Below, one piece after another: positions 35,801-48,412 of a stretch of DNA of 64,000 bases; position 1 is the first letter of the stretch; each line of letters starts with the position of its first letter. The translations under genes were made by a program, and so were the position numbers. The stretch is from Numida meleagris (Eukaryota > Chordata > Aves > Galliformes > Numididae): positions 1,902,637-1,966,636 of the forward strand of contig NC_034411.1 in NCBI RefSeq assembly GCF_002078875.1, read 5' to 3'. The notes beneath the pieces were generated by a model. It saw only the letters and a list, made by a program, of their open reading frames with translations. It was not told the origin of the DNA and ran no database searches.

Positions 35801-38800
35801 TCTGAAAACTTTTCTAGTGCTCCGGTAACAGCTGAAACTGCAGGTAACTATTTAACAACTAAATCACAATTTACAGCTGTAGGGCGTCAAACATACACCA
35901 AGGCTGTCTTTCTCTGGGGAGTGCTCTGCCTTAGGTTGACAGTGATGGGTACTCTGGCACTCACCATGCTCTCCCTTTACACAAACCTTGTTCAGCCCTG
36001 CAGAAGTTGCCATGTAAGGCCTCTGGCTGACAGTTGATCGGCAACCCTCTCCTGTGCTGCCTGTGCTCAGGAATTTGGAGGAAAACAGTGAAATGCAAGC
36101 TTTTTGGAAATTCTTCTCAGCAGACAGATATCCATCAGCAAGTCCACCCGCCTTCATGCACAAGTGCAGTAATCTCCATTTTCTTCCTCATCATTCTGTA
36201 TTCTGGTATATTCTTACTAAGGCAACTCAGCATATTGCCCTGACATGTCCACATGGCCCCATCCTTCTGTTAACTGTTTCATTTTCCTTGCACTGCATCA
36301 TCTTTTCTGACAATTTCCACAGCACCGCTCAAGTGCACAGCATGGCACCAGCAGAGATAAGCTGTATCAGGATGGGTACCTATTATAAGAGAGTTTTATG
36401 GCTGGAGAGTTCTATAAACAGAATATGTCATAGTTATTACAGAGCCAGACTCTATAAGGGGTGAAGTTGAAACCACTGACTGCCTGATTACATCCCTCAT
36501 CAGGGATAACTTCTCTTGGAAATAACAGTCCAGTATCTTTCTACAGATAGTTCATTTGCAAAACAGGGCTTTGAATTTGATCTCTGAAAGGCGGCAATCA
36601 GCAACAGAGCATGAATCTAAATGTTGTTTAGATTTTACATCTTCCTTTATAATCAGAGACCACAACTGCTGCACTTTGAGAAAACTTGCCTGCTTTTCAC
36701 TTCCCATTTCCAAACAGGTGTACCTGTCACTTAAAGAATGTTAATGAAGATGGATTTATTGTGATTTCAGAGTACTTTTTGTCTAAGCTTGATAAATTTA
36801 TCACAGACAGCCTCAACAATACATAACGAGTTATAACTGCACTTTTCTGCAAGTCTTCACAGTTAGTTTTCTATTTGTGAAAAGAAATGGAAAAAGAAAT
36901 ATTGTGCCCCTTCTAATGCAGAGGTAGATGTAATGAATGGCTTTGGCAAACAGTTGTCAAAATATGTTAACTCACATCTACTTATCTTTTCCTTCCCCCA
37001 GAATAGTTTTTGGGCTCATGGTAATTCACTTCCCTATTGTGTCTACTGATACAGCATAGTGAATCCTGCATATCTAGATAAAAGAAACAATTTAATTCAA
37101 GTTGCAATTCAATTATCTTCGTTTTTCACACTGCTGGCTTGGGAGATCCCCACTGCAGATTAAAATCCACAAAGAGCTCTTCTTCTTTGTGTTCCCATTG
37201 GAGAATGGCACTCTCACCAGAAATCTGGTAGTCAAGCACTGGAACAGAAGCCTTCTCAGTTCTGGAACAAGCTACCAACACATACTGCTCACTCTTCTTA
37301 CAAAGGGAACAATCGTCGTATCCCGCAACTCTTCTTGTCATCCTCTCTTTGGGTGGACACTGAAGCACTTATATGCTTCATATCCACACCTTGGAATTGA
37401 CTTCAGTATCTTTTAAGCTTCACCTGTACTATCAGGAAATATCTATAAAACTCTTGCAAAACTGAGCAACCCTGCTTACTTCCAGGCTGTACAGAGAGTG
37501 ACAATTTGCTGCAGCTTTCAGTTGTCCTATTAATGCGAATATCCCCAGGGTAGACCTAAAGACACTGCCTACTATTATCTTCAAAACATGGGAAGTTATT
37601 TACTAAACCCTACGTGAATTTTATCTTTTAGTTGGTCAGCTTCAAGATTTAAAAGGTTAAGAAATAGCAAGATGAAGATCACCAGAGATTGCTTGAGTTT
37701 GACCCTTTGGGGCATATTGAAACAAGTCTTTAATTACATGACCATATACTACTATCCTCCCACCTTCAGATTCCTTTTTTCTCCATGAGCTGTGGAAATG
37801 AAGTATGACTTAACATTGAAAAAGCTTATAAGCTTTAGCTTCTTGTCCTTTCATATGATTAAGGCCCTGAAAACAGGATAATATCTTGAATTTGCCACAG
37901 AATGACTGTAAAGTTAGACAGCTGGCAATCACAGGACAACAGAATTGAAGTCTGTTATAGTTTTGTTGTTTTTTTTTTTACAAAATGATCACTGTATGTG
38001 TTTTACATGTGCGGAGGAAGGCATCAAGTGGGAACAATGATAAGGAGAACTAACAGATAATCATTTGATTAAAGCTTGTGACATACTCTTTACTAACAAG
38101 AAGCCTGGATTAAAGTTCTCCAGGCAGTCTGGACTTTGACTTTTTCTACCTTCTGAAGCCTTTAAAGCTCTTTTTTTAATTAAATAAAAATAAAAAATAA
38201 TTGCTTTCAACTTTCGGGCACATGTGATATTAATGTTATACAGAACAGCAAGGTTAATTGATTTGTGAAATATAAAATGGAGTAAGAGTCAAAGACCGGG
38301 CAAGAGTACACAAAAAGAAAAAGATGCCACATTGCTGGTAGGTCACCAGAGAAACTATAAAGCATTCCTCAACATTAGACAAAAGAATAGAGCAACACTG
38401 CATCCACAAAAGCAAAATTGAAATGACAAAGTATCCCACAAATTAAACTGCAAGGAGACTAAGGAGAAAGAACACATGGTTAAAATAAACAGTAGCACAG
38501 AAGCCACTGCTCTGCCTAAGGAAATTGAGAACACTTGGGAAAAATCCATCCTCAGAGAGATTCTCCAAAGCCCTCTGATTTTGCAATGTTCTGCATTGAG
38601 ACACCCAAAGGCAGGCAATTGCCTGTTGCAGGGCCCCACTCCAGGACACGAGCTGTTCCATGAGGGCTGAGAGGCACCTACCTAAACAGAGAAGGCTCTA
38701 GAACCAGTCTCTTAAGGCACGAAACGTGTAGGAACTGGTAGCATGTCAGTATCTTGTCAGCCTTCACAAGGATGGTCCCCTGCACTCAATGGCATCAAGC

Positions 38801-41235
38801 AAGAGTTTCTTTCCACCATCAGGAATTCCCAAACACTTTCTTGGAAACAAAGAAAGGGAAAGTTCCTGCAGTAATCATCTACCTACCTGTTAGAGTCCTC
38901 ACCTCAGAAATTCGTGTTCCCGTTCTGCCTAATTTGAGTGGGTACACATGAATTTCAGCCCTCTGCATCTCAGTTTAACACCTTAATCACCAGAGCATTT
39001 AGTGTTTTGGACACGTCTCCCCGCTTCCCCTTTTAAGCCCTATTTTCACTTTATATAAATAAACTGAATTCTGAATTAGAGAAGAGCATGACTGAGCCAG
39101 CAGAGGGGCCTGTGCTCGTTAAAATTTAAGTCCCTGAAAGATGTAGAGAGTAGATCAGCCATGCTTTTTTAGAGCATATCTGGAGACATCACTAGTCATA
39201 TACATAAACTGGGGGAAAAACAACAACAACAAACAAACAAACAAATAACAAAAACCGTGACACATCTTTGATATTGCTAAGGTGTTTCTGCAACACCTGG
39301 ATGTCTTCCAGGCATGCTACACCTGAAAACAAATGAAATAATCTAGGCAATACAGCACCTGCTTTACCAAATACCCTTCACACAGAGAAATAATGAGAGC
39401 CCAAAAATGAATGCTGGAGAAAGCATCAGTGCCCACAGGCTGGATAAGCAGCATACAGGCTACTGAAAAATGAGGTAAACTGCATCTTTGCATACACAGA
39501 TTTTGTAAAGCCACTGAAAAGCTTTGATCAAGAAATACTACCTAACTTGGCAGAAGAAAATTGTCTCTGTAATTACTGAGAAAGATTGATATAGGTTACT
39601 GTAGGACACGTTACCTCACCACACGATGAACATCAGCAGATGGATGCGGGTGGCTAAGAATGATGTGCACGATCTGATCTGCCACAGAGGAACATTAATG
39701 ACATCAGCAAAAACAACCAATGGGAGTTCCAAGATTCAGAATCACATTTGATGATATTCTGGAATGTAGGCACAGGAAACAGCATAGCAGAAGCAGTGGC
39801 AGAGCACTGCTGTATCTTCAGCTGATGGCAAGAAAGCACCAAAGTAAAGGTAAACAAGGTGAAGCTGGAAACAGCTGTAAAACCACACACAGGACATCCC
39901 CATTCTCACTACAGGAGGTGCAAGCTGAATCTGAAAAGCAACTCAGAAGAGCTGCTAAAAATCCAGCTAGGATCAGATGTTGTTAGTGCTTCTTAACATT
40001 TCTGTTGAGCTCTCAGATGCAAACAAACTACTGGTACAAACAGTAGACAAAGTTGTGATACAGACATCATGAATTCAGCACAGCCTTCCTAAGAAGCTGG
40101 TGAGCACAGCCTCCAATACAGCCACAGGAATGGGGATGTTCAATGTCACGAGAGAAGGAGGTGTTCAGTGAAGTAGGATGTAGGCTTTCTTTCTTTAGAG
40201 TTTAAAAGTCAGCACTGACATCAGAAAAAAAAAAACATGCACCCAAACCAAACAGGTAACTCCTGCAGCACAGTGCGAATGTGAAAGTCTGGCTACTTAT
40301 TGTGCAGGAGTGGAAGAAGGATCCAGAAGTCACAAAACTGCGCTGTTAGAAGCTTGCAACCTGTGCTCAGCCAGAGCTTGCATGCACAGTCATGGCTGGT
40401 CAGTACAATTCGACTCCAGTTCAATGTACAAGTGCTCATTTTCCATCACCATTGATTAAGCGATTAAAGAGAAATAGGTGCTCTCCCCACTAGGAGATGC
40501 AGCCCAGAATATTTCATCACGTACTACAAAAATTGCTATGTTATAGCTTTAAAATACAGGTGATTAAAAAAAAAAAAATTGTAGGATGATACTTAGCTTC
40601 TGACAGCAGCAGCACTGTGGCACGAAGATGCAAGGCCTAAGTAAGATCTTCAAACTAATTGAAATGTAGAAAATAAAAGTGAGATGGTAATAGGCTCGGG
40701 TAATGCTGTGTACACTGCTCTCAAGGCCGGGATGGAAAGAATATGAGAACAAACCCTACAAGAGGGAATGTTTTTACAGGTGTTTGTAACCATCCTCTCT
40801 CAGGATGGCTACTCAAAGAGACAGTAACTCAGTAGGTGCTTTGCAGGAACAGTGTAAATACGGGGTGAACTGAGCAGGCAGAAGTTATACACAAGAGCAT
40901 TCAAGTTATGAAGCAGAGGTCATTAAAACAAGGAGTGCTTCTTGCTACTGTTAATTCTAGAGGCCTGAGTATGGAAAATCACAGATGCCATATACTGGCC
41001 AAGTGTGTTAAATAATATCAGCCTCATGACGAGTAGAGATGAGACACATGTGGAAGTGCAAACAAAGCAACAAAAAAATCTGTGAAAACAGAACTCTTAA
41101 GAGACCATGAAGTAAAACAAGAATAGAACTATTTCCCCATCTCATTTAAATCTTGACATTGTTGTAAACGACTGCTCTGACTTCTGCTAACTGGGTATGA
41201 TGACTTGTACTACTACAGTAATAATCATAATGATT
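32870..41235. other. Long AT-rich gene-poor stretch
   Basis: More than 8 kb of mostly unique AT-rich DNA. The open frames are short, low in codon bias and overlap on both strands. A simple AAC/AAAC repeat lies at about 39221-39247. T- or A-runs lie at about 37970-37979 and 40566-40578. No coding exon, RNA gene or interspersed repeat was recognised. Confidence 0.5.
39221..39247. repeat. AAC/AAAC simple repeat
   Basis: Three AAC units are followed by AAAC units in an A-rich context. Confidence 0.85.
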
Positions 41236-41418
41236 ATTAAGGCACTGGAATGGGCTGCCCAGGGAAGTGGTGGAGTCACCGTCCCTGGAGGTGTTCAAGA
41301 AACATTTAGATGTTGTGTTGAGAGACAGGGTTTAGTGGGGTTATTGGTGGTAGGTGGATGGTTGGACTGGATGATCTTGTAGGTCTTTTCCAACCTTGCT
41401 GATTCTATGATTCTATGA
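41236..41418 (+). mobile_element. Short CR1 LINE 3' end
   Basis: The sequence GGCTGCCCAGGGAAGTGGTGG at about 41252 (shortened here) and GGATGATCTTGTAGGTCTTT at about 41369 are hallmark words of the CR1 3' region. The copy ends with the tandem GATTCTATGATTCTATGA typical of the CR1 3' terminus. It is strongly 5' truncated, to about 180 bp, and its 3' end is well preserved. Confidence 0.96.
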
Positions 41419-41419
41419 T

Positions 41420-42440
41420 AACCAAAGTGGTGAAATGTCCCAAACTGTGTTGATTCACGAAGTAAATTTGGAGTTATCAATAAAAAAGGATTCAGCTACA
41501 CCACAGTATCACCATACCCCGCACTCATCCAAAGGTAAAAGTGAATTGGTAAGCTCAGCAGTTATAAATAGCAACAATAGGCAAGTCATTCCAGGCAAGG
41601 GAAACATCTGTTGGGAAGGCACTGAGAGCAACCTGAAGTCCCAGTGCTCTCACAAATACCAGTGGTGGAAAGGGCAAGAGATGAGAGGGAGGGGCACAAA
41701 AACTTGCAATAGCCAAAACCCACCTATGCTGAAAAGATATGACCAGAGCTAAAACCAGCCATGTCTTTGTAGTAAAATCATTTCCTTGGGCAAATCATGC
41801 ACTCTTAGTGGTACCTTCAACAGAAATTCTCATTCACATAACATAGCCTTGCTGGATCTCTCTCACTAACGTGTAAACAACCCACCTACCAGATGCATGC
41901 ATGAATGTGGAAAATACAGTTCTAGCTCCAGGTTAAATAGCAGAACAGTAAAAATGCAGCCCACAAGCAGATAAGCTCATGAGTGTATGGACACTTTCAA
42001 ACTAACCAGAGAAAAAAGTCAAGACAATAGCAAAACAGGGAAATACCTAATTTACAAATCAAATAAGCAGATGCTTTAGAGTTGAGCTCACTTTATATGT
42101 TTGTGCATACATGTTCAGATGTACACTAATACAGACACTTCTATGTGATACTACAACCTTATAGAAATATTATAAGAAAGTTCTGTAAGTATGTTTTCTC
42201 ATTGTTTTTTAATCTCAAATACAATAGAAAAGAAGTGATTTATACTTGCCCAGTAGGCAGGCATTCTACTGAAATTATATGCATCTATGGTCAGGTCTAG
42301 GAGGCTTGACATATACAAGTGGTTCTTAAAGTGTAGTGTTCTCCCCAGACCCACTGGTTGGAGACTTGGACTCAAGTAGAAGGAGAAGAATGGATCAGTT
42401 GAATGAATAGCTGCATGGATGATGTGGTGCTCAGGGTTTT
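41420..42440. other. AT-rich intergenic DNA
   Basis: Nothing recognisable except that the next CR1 element may begin earlier, near 42300. The open frames are short. Confidence 0.4.
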
Positions 42441-43084
42441 CGATTCTGTGATCTTGGACACAACTTTGAGAAACCAGGCAAGCTGTTGTCAGGTGGGACA
42501 CAACTGACCGGGAGGGGCAAAAATGTTCTGGGCAGAAAGATGGCTAACCTGATTAACAGAACTTCAAACTAGAATTGATGGTGGAAAGAGATGTAGTTTT
42601 GAGTGACAGAGAGGAGTCAAAGAAAAATTGTCCCAGATTTGTCCCAGAGAAATTTGAGAGGGCTCCTCCAAGAAGGTAACACAGCTGACAGCCCAGCTGA
42701 ACTGCTTTTACACTAATGCACACAGGATGGGAATTAAGCAGGAGGAATTGGAAACCATGGTGCAACTGGAAAACTACGATCTTATGGTATCATAGCAACA
42801 TAGCGTGATAACTCACGTAACTGGAGTACCATGATCGAGGGCTATATGTTTTTTAGAAGGGATAAACAAGGTAGGAGGGATGTGGGTGTTGCCCTCTAGA
42901 CAGACTGTGAAGAGCTGTCTCTGAGAAACAGTCATAAACAGGTTGAGAGGTTGTAGATTAAAATTAGGGACTGGACCAATAAAGGACATCTGGTGGCTGA
43001 GGTCCATTACAGGCCAAGGGGATCAAGGGGAGCTTGTTGATGAGGCCTCCTAGCTTCAACAACAGAAAGCATTGCACTCACAGG

Positions 43085-43480
43085 CTCTCATCCTGATGGG
43101 AGATTTCAACCATTGAAATATCTGCCGGGAAAGCAACACAACAGGCTACAGGGAATCCCAAAGTCTCCTGGGGTGCATTGAGAATAACTTTCTGGTCCAG
43201 GTGTTGGACAAACAAAACAGAAAAGTGTTCCTGGACCTGGTGCTTGCCAAGACAGAGGAACACATTAAAGAGGTTAAGACTAGAGGAACTGTGAGTGGTA
43301 GTGACCATGCCCTGGTAGAGTTTGCGACTGTGAGGACTATGGGCCTGGCAAAAAGCAAATTTAGCACCCTGAACTCCAGGAGAGTAAAATTCCAGCTATT
43401 TAAGGAATTGCTGGATGAGATCCCCTGGGAAGTTATCCTTGGAAATGAAAGGAACAGAAAATTGCTAGCAGCTCTTTAAG
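43085..43480 (+). pseudogene. CR1 ORF2 endonuclease remnant
   Basis: The plus strand reads LILMGDFNH, the GDFN motif of the AP-endonuclease domain of CR1 ORF2, followed directly by a stop. Downstream, an open frame from 43201 to 43479 carries the C-terminal part of the same domain (a VSGSDHALVEF-like SDH motif near 43300). The GDFN aspartate and the SDH histidine are catalytic in this family. The domain is split by the stop and a frame change. Confidence 0.75.
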
Positions 43481-44159
43481 GACACATTTCTGAGAGCACA
43501 AGAGTTCTCAGTCCCTCAGTGTAAGAAATTAGGGGAGGTAGGTAACTAATACGGCAGAACAAGAGCCTGCTAGTTAAACTGAGGGGTAAGAAGAATACGT
43601 ACAGGCAGTGGAAGCAGGGATGTGTGGCCTGAGAACATATACAGGGATACCATCCAGATGTGTAGAGATGGGATCAGGAAAGCCAAGACACAGATGGAAT
43701 TGTGCTTGCAAGGGATATGAAAAATAACAAGAAGGGATTCTGCAGGTATGTTGGTTAGAAAAGACAGGCCAGAGAGAGTGTACCCCTCTGAAAAATGAGA
43801 AGGGAGAAATGACAATGGACACAGAGAAGGCTGAGGTACTCAACAAGTTCTCTGCCTCAGTCTTCACTGGCAGACAGGCTTCCCACATCTCTCATGTATC
43901 TAAAACTCTAAGTAGGGTACGGGGAGCAAAATCCCTCCCTCTTTTAGAAAAGGGCAAGCTTAAGACCAACTAATGAGGCTGCATGTGTCCAAGCCTACGG
44001 GGCCAGATGACATGCATCCAGGGACCTGAAGGAACTGGCTCATGTGGTTGCCAAGACACTTTCTATCACACTTGAGAAGTCTTGGCTGCCAGGTGAAGTT
44101 CCCAGTGATTGTAAAAGGTAAACATCACTCCTATTTTTAAGAAAGCAAGAAAGGAAGAT

Positions 44160-44680
44160 ATGGGGAGCCGGTGAGCCTTATGTCTATGCCTGGGAAGATC
44201 TTGGAGCAGATCATCCTGCGGGAGATATTAAGGCTCACTGAGATGCCAAGGTGATCCAAGACAGCAAGCAGGGCTTCACCAAGGGCAGATAAGGCCTCAC
44301 CAATCTGGTGGTCTTCTATGATGGAGCAGTGGCACTGATGGACCAAGGAAAGACAATCTACCTGGACTTCTGCAAAGCCCTTGATATGGTCCACATCATA
44401 TTCTTATCTCTAAACTAAAATCTATGGATTTGAAGGCTGGTCTGTTCCCTGGATAAGGAATTGGTTGCAGCCAGAGGGTTGTGGCTAAAGGCTCTATACT
44501 CAGGTGGAGGCTGGTGATAAGCGGTGGCCCCAAGGGGTCCATCTTGGCACCAGTGCTCTTCAACACCTTTATCATTGGCATAGACAGCTGGATTAAGTGC
44601 ACCTTCATCTTAGCATCATCAGCAAACTTGCAGCTGATAGAACAGAATGAAGGGATGCCATCCACAGGGACCTGAACAAG
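44160..44680 (+). pseudogene. CR1 ORF2 reverse transcriptase remnant
   Basis: Fragments of the CR1 reverse transcriptase are spread over different frames: IYLDFCKALD (motif A, catalytic Asp) near 44356 and a GSILAPVLFNTFI-like motif near 44535. Stops and indels separate them. No intact open frame remains. Confidence 0.8.
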
Positions 44681-44912
44681 CTCAAAAGGTGGACCCACAA
44701 GAACCTAATAAGGTTCAACAAAGTCAAGTGCAAGGTGTTGCACTGGAGTCAGGGAAATCCCAGATATATGTGCAGGCCAGGAGAAGTGCTCCTTGAGAGC
44801 AGCCCTGTTAAGAAGAACATGGGGCTTGCAGTGGATGAAATGCTTCACTTGATCCAGCAGTGTGTGGGCCTGGAAAGTCCATTCCAATCCAAGCCATTCT
44901 GTGGTTCTCTGA

Positions 44913-47900
44913 AGGATATACTGAAGGAAGCTTTGAATACTGAATGTAAGCACAGGTAGCAGACTAACTGTGGGAGCCTGGAGCTCAGCAGGGGCTAATT
45001 TGTCCTGCTGGAAAGTAATCATCATGTAATTAATGGAAATAATACTCCTCCGTCTACTTCCACCTTTCAAAATCAATCTGCCATACAAGTTGTCAAGTAA
45101 AAAATGTATGTTTTGAATATTTATCTTCCTGCAAAATAACAAAGAAGTGTTTTATTCTATTTGCAGGTTTTCGGGGGAGGGGGGGAATGCGGGTAGCAGA
45201 TGATTCTAATGCAATAGGTCACAAGAAGCACGTTTCATATGCTGAGACAAGAGCGGAACTCTACCCTACTCTATACCCTAGACAGTCTCAGGACTTGGCT
45301 TCATGGCAAACATCCTCAGAGACTTTCCCAAGATTACTACTTCCTCTTCTCTGGTAAAACAAAACTGCTTCTCTCTTTTATTGTATCCTTCTTTTGGAAC
45401 TCATTAAATATAAACCGCCACGATATTTAAACTGTTTCTTCTTCTGCACAGGGTAAAATTAAGCCTTCAAATAAATTGTAACAGCAGTGTCTCAAATGGA
45501 AACAAAGGGCATTGTTTCCACCAGCATTGTTTTTGTAGTGGGCTAGCAGTGTGGAGATTGCATATCTGTCATGGATGTTCATCAGTAGAGCTATCTCTTC
45601 TAAGTCACAGCTTACACTGCAGTGATTTAGCTCAATTATGTCTTAATGAAACAACTCGTTTAACCAGGCTCACCATCTTAAAGCTAGTGGCATTTGTCTC
45701 AGATGGGGGAACCAGATAACTTGAGTCAGTTGCAAAGCACGATGCCAAAATCTGAGGTGAAAATACAGCTGTGCTGTCACAGCTTACTCCCTGCCTATCA
45801 ACTGAAGAACTGTCTAACACTGATTGTCTTCTGATGGTTACATTTGTTATCCAAAGGTAGGTCCATTCTTTCTGCAAGACACTGGACCATACAACATGGT
45901 CCCAGTAAGGTTGCTCACCAACATTCTGGACCCTTTTTGAACAGACTTCTGCTCTTGACAGAAATGCATTCCTGCCTGTTTTGGTGTGCACAGAAATGGT
46001 TAAGCAGTTGGATTTGCTGGTGTTGCAAATAGATTTTCATGTTAACCCCCAGCTGAGTTGAATGACAAAAACCCCTGCTAGCTCTACAAAGCCCTTCTCA
46101 GGACATCCCTACTGAACATGCACCATCAGCTCCCATTTTTGAAGATGACTTCACTACCACAAAGGCTAATACAGAAACATGAATACAACATTAAAACAAT
46201 GATGAAGAAAGCTAGTTATCAACATGCAAAAATCAACTACATGCTAGAAAACAGGACAACAAGTATTAAAGCAGCACTTATTAGGCTGCCAGTTCAACAA
46301 GACACCAATCATTTTATTGTTCTGTACTCATTAATTGCTGAATGCAGTGGAGTTCTGGCTAGCCACTAGTACTTTTTGGCACCATAGGATAAATATTTAG
46401 TTGTGCTGGTAGCAGTAATTAGATTAACCTATCCTAAAGGAGATCCTAAAGGCCTAAAGGCCTTCTCCTGGTTATCTATGGATGAAGGCTCCACTTCCTT
46501 TCTCTTCCCCCAATCATTCAGCCCCCCAAATGCATTCCCTTCATTTTGTTGTGTGTCTCACCTAACAATCCAACAAATCACTGTTTCAGTGAATAATAAT
46601 GGGGGGAAGCAGGGAGAAGAAATGTAAAAAAAAAAATGTAAAAACATACCAGCAAATTAAGCATGATTGTTTTAGTATTTACACAAAGCCACATGAGTGT
46701 GGAGAGTTTGGGTGGGGAAATAAAAGACAGGTAGTTCACCATGAGAGTCAACATGAGAGAAAGGCAAAAGGACACTGTAATGAGAGATTATAAAGTACAC
46801 CAATACTTCATTCTCACAGAGAGTGGATGGTAAAAGCAATAGAACACTTAAAATTCATTCAAAATTCTTCCAAGCCAAGATACATGCCAAGCTGCACCAT
46901 TTCCAAGGCGGATTTTTCTTCATTTGTTTTTTAGTACATACATATTTCAGACTGAATTTCAACAAATTGGAGATTGCAATGAGAACACTCAAACTTTCAC
47001 TACAGCAATGCAAAACTTATGACTGGATTTCTTTGTCAGGCCAGATGGGTACCACAGAGAGCAGGGGAAAATCTTTCATTAACAATCATTATCATAATTC
47101 TGGGGCTATTCATCTTTAAAAAGTATAAATTACACACATGCACACAGGTTTCCACATAAAATTACTCATTTTGGAACTCACATACCTCAATATTACAACC
47201 ACAAATACAAATATTCTTGCCACTGTGCCAGCAGGTAATACAAGGTCTTTGTGCACAATTGGAGAGGAGCAATAGTCAAGGTGTTTACATAAATTGAATG
47301 ATACTGCTGTTTTTCCCACTCTTCATTCCAAATAAAGCTGGGGCTCTCTCATTAGGCCATGAAACTCACAGGCATTAATCATGAAAATAAATGTTCCTTG
47401 CCCTTAGGTGCAACACAGTTCATACACAAGAGAAATGACCAATACAACTCTCTCTGATCAAATTACTGAGGATGAAATGAATTTTAAAACAATGTCCCAC
47501 GTGGATTATGCATTTAGCTACTAAAGAAGAGACTTTGTAAGAACTCCAGTATATTACTTTCTTTTCAAAGCCGGTTATTGCAAATAATTAAGGTGCAGCT
47601 CTCTTCACTTATTTTAAGGCCTTTGGAGCTGAAGAGCCTATGAATAATAGCCAGGTGCCCTATTGTACCTCTCCCTTTATTTTGGAAAAAAACTTTTGAA
47701 ATGAAGTAGTAAATGCAGGTAAATTACATGCTATCTTTCCTCAACACTTCACTGATTTTTACAGGAAATCACAGATCATGAAAGAATATTTCATCTGTTG
47801 AATTCCTCCTCCCCCCCCCCCCCCAAATCAGTAGAACCAATCCTACAGATGTGTACTTTCTAATACACTATAAATAATCTCATTAAAATTAAAACAACAA

Positions 47901-47994
47901 TACAACACTGAAAAGCAGGTGTTTAATTATCCGTAGACTCACAGTTTAATAGGATTTCACTTAGGTTGGGCTTCTCACAAGTGTAAAATCAAGC
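44913..47994. other. AT-rich intergenic DNA
   Basis: No gene or interspersed repeat was recognised. A CCTAAAGG word is repeated three to four times at about 46432-46471, and a C-run lies at about 47810-47824 close to the next CR1. The open frames are short. Confidence 0.45.
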
Positions 47995-48412
47995 ATGATG
48001 AAGCATCTTCCATATGAGGAAAGGCTGAGAGACCAGGGAGTGTTCAGCCTGAAGAAGAGAAGCCTGCCAAGGGATCTCATAACTGTTTATAAATATCTAA
48101 ACTGCGGAGGCAAGTCGATGGGGGCAGACTGTTTTTGGTGGCATGCAGCAATAGAGCAAGTGGCAACAAGCAGAAACTAGAACACAGGATGTTCCATATT
48201 AACACCAGAAATAATTTCTTTACTGTCAGAGTGCTGGAGCACTGTAATAGGCTGCCCAGAGAGGTTGTGGAGACTCCTTCTCTGGAGGTTTTCAAGTCCC
48301 GTCTAGACATTTTTCTGTGCATCTCACTGTAGGGAACCTGCTTTAGCAGGGGGGTTGGACTTGGTGATCTCCAGAGGTCCCTTCCAAACCCCACAGTTCT
48401 GTGATTCTCTGA
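47995..48412 (+). mobile_element. CR1 LINE 3' end
   Basis: CR1 3' region in the plus direction. It starts in the block that reads CATATGAGGAAAGGCTGAGAG, continues with GGCTGCCCAGAGAGGTTGTG at about 48250, and ends with CACAGTTCTGTGATTCTCTGA at 48412. It is 5' truncated and about 418 bp long. Confidence 0.96.

Larger units (their letters stand above)
42440..44912 (+). mobile_element. Long CR1 LINE copy with internal deletion
   Basis: This is the longest CR1 in the window. The plus strand carries the conserved sequence before ORF2 at about 42510-42580, an endonuclease remnant (MGDFNH at about 43094), the linker before the reverse transcriptase at about 43810-43870, reverse transcriptase motif A (IYLDFCKALD at about 44356), and the palm region at about 44540. 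At about 44868 the element jumps from the coding/3' region straight to the terminal CR1 end (CATTCTGTGGTTCTCTGA at 44895-44912), so roughly the last few hundred bases before the end are missing. Many stops and frameshifts show that it is inactive. The left boundary is uncertain and could be near 42300. Confidence 0.92.

Noticed and set aside
46432..46471. CCTAAAGG repeated words as a regulatory array
   Set aside because: Only three to four irregular short copies; too little to distinguish from chance.
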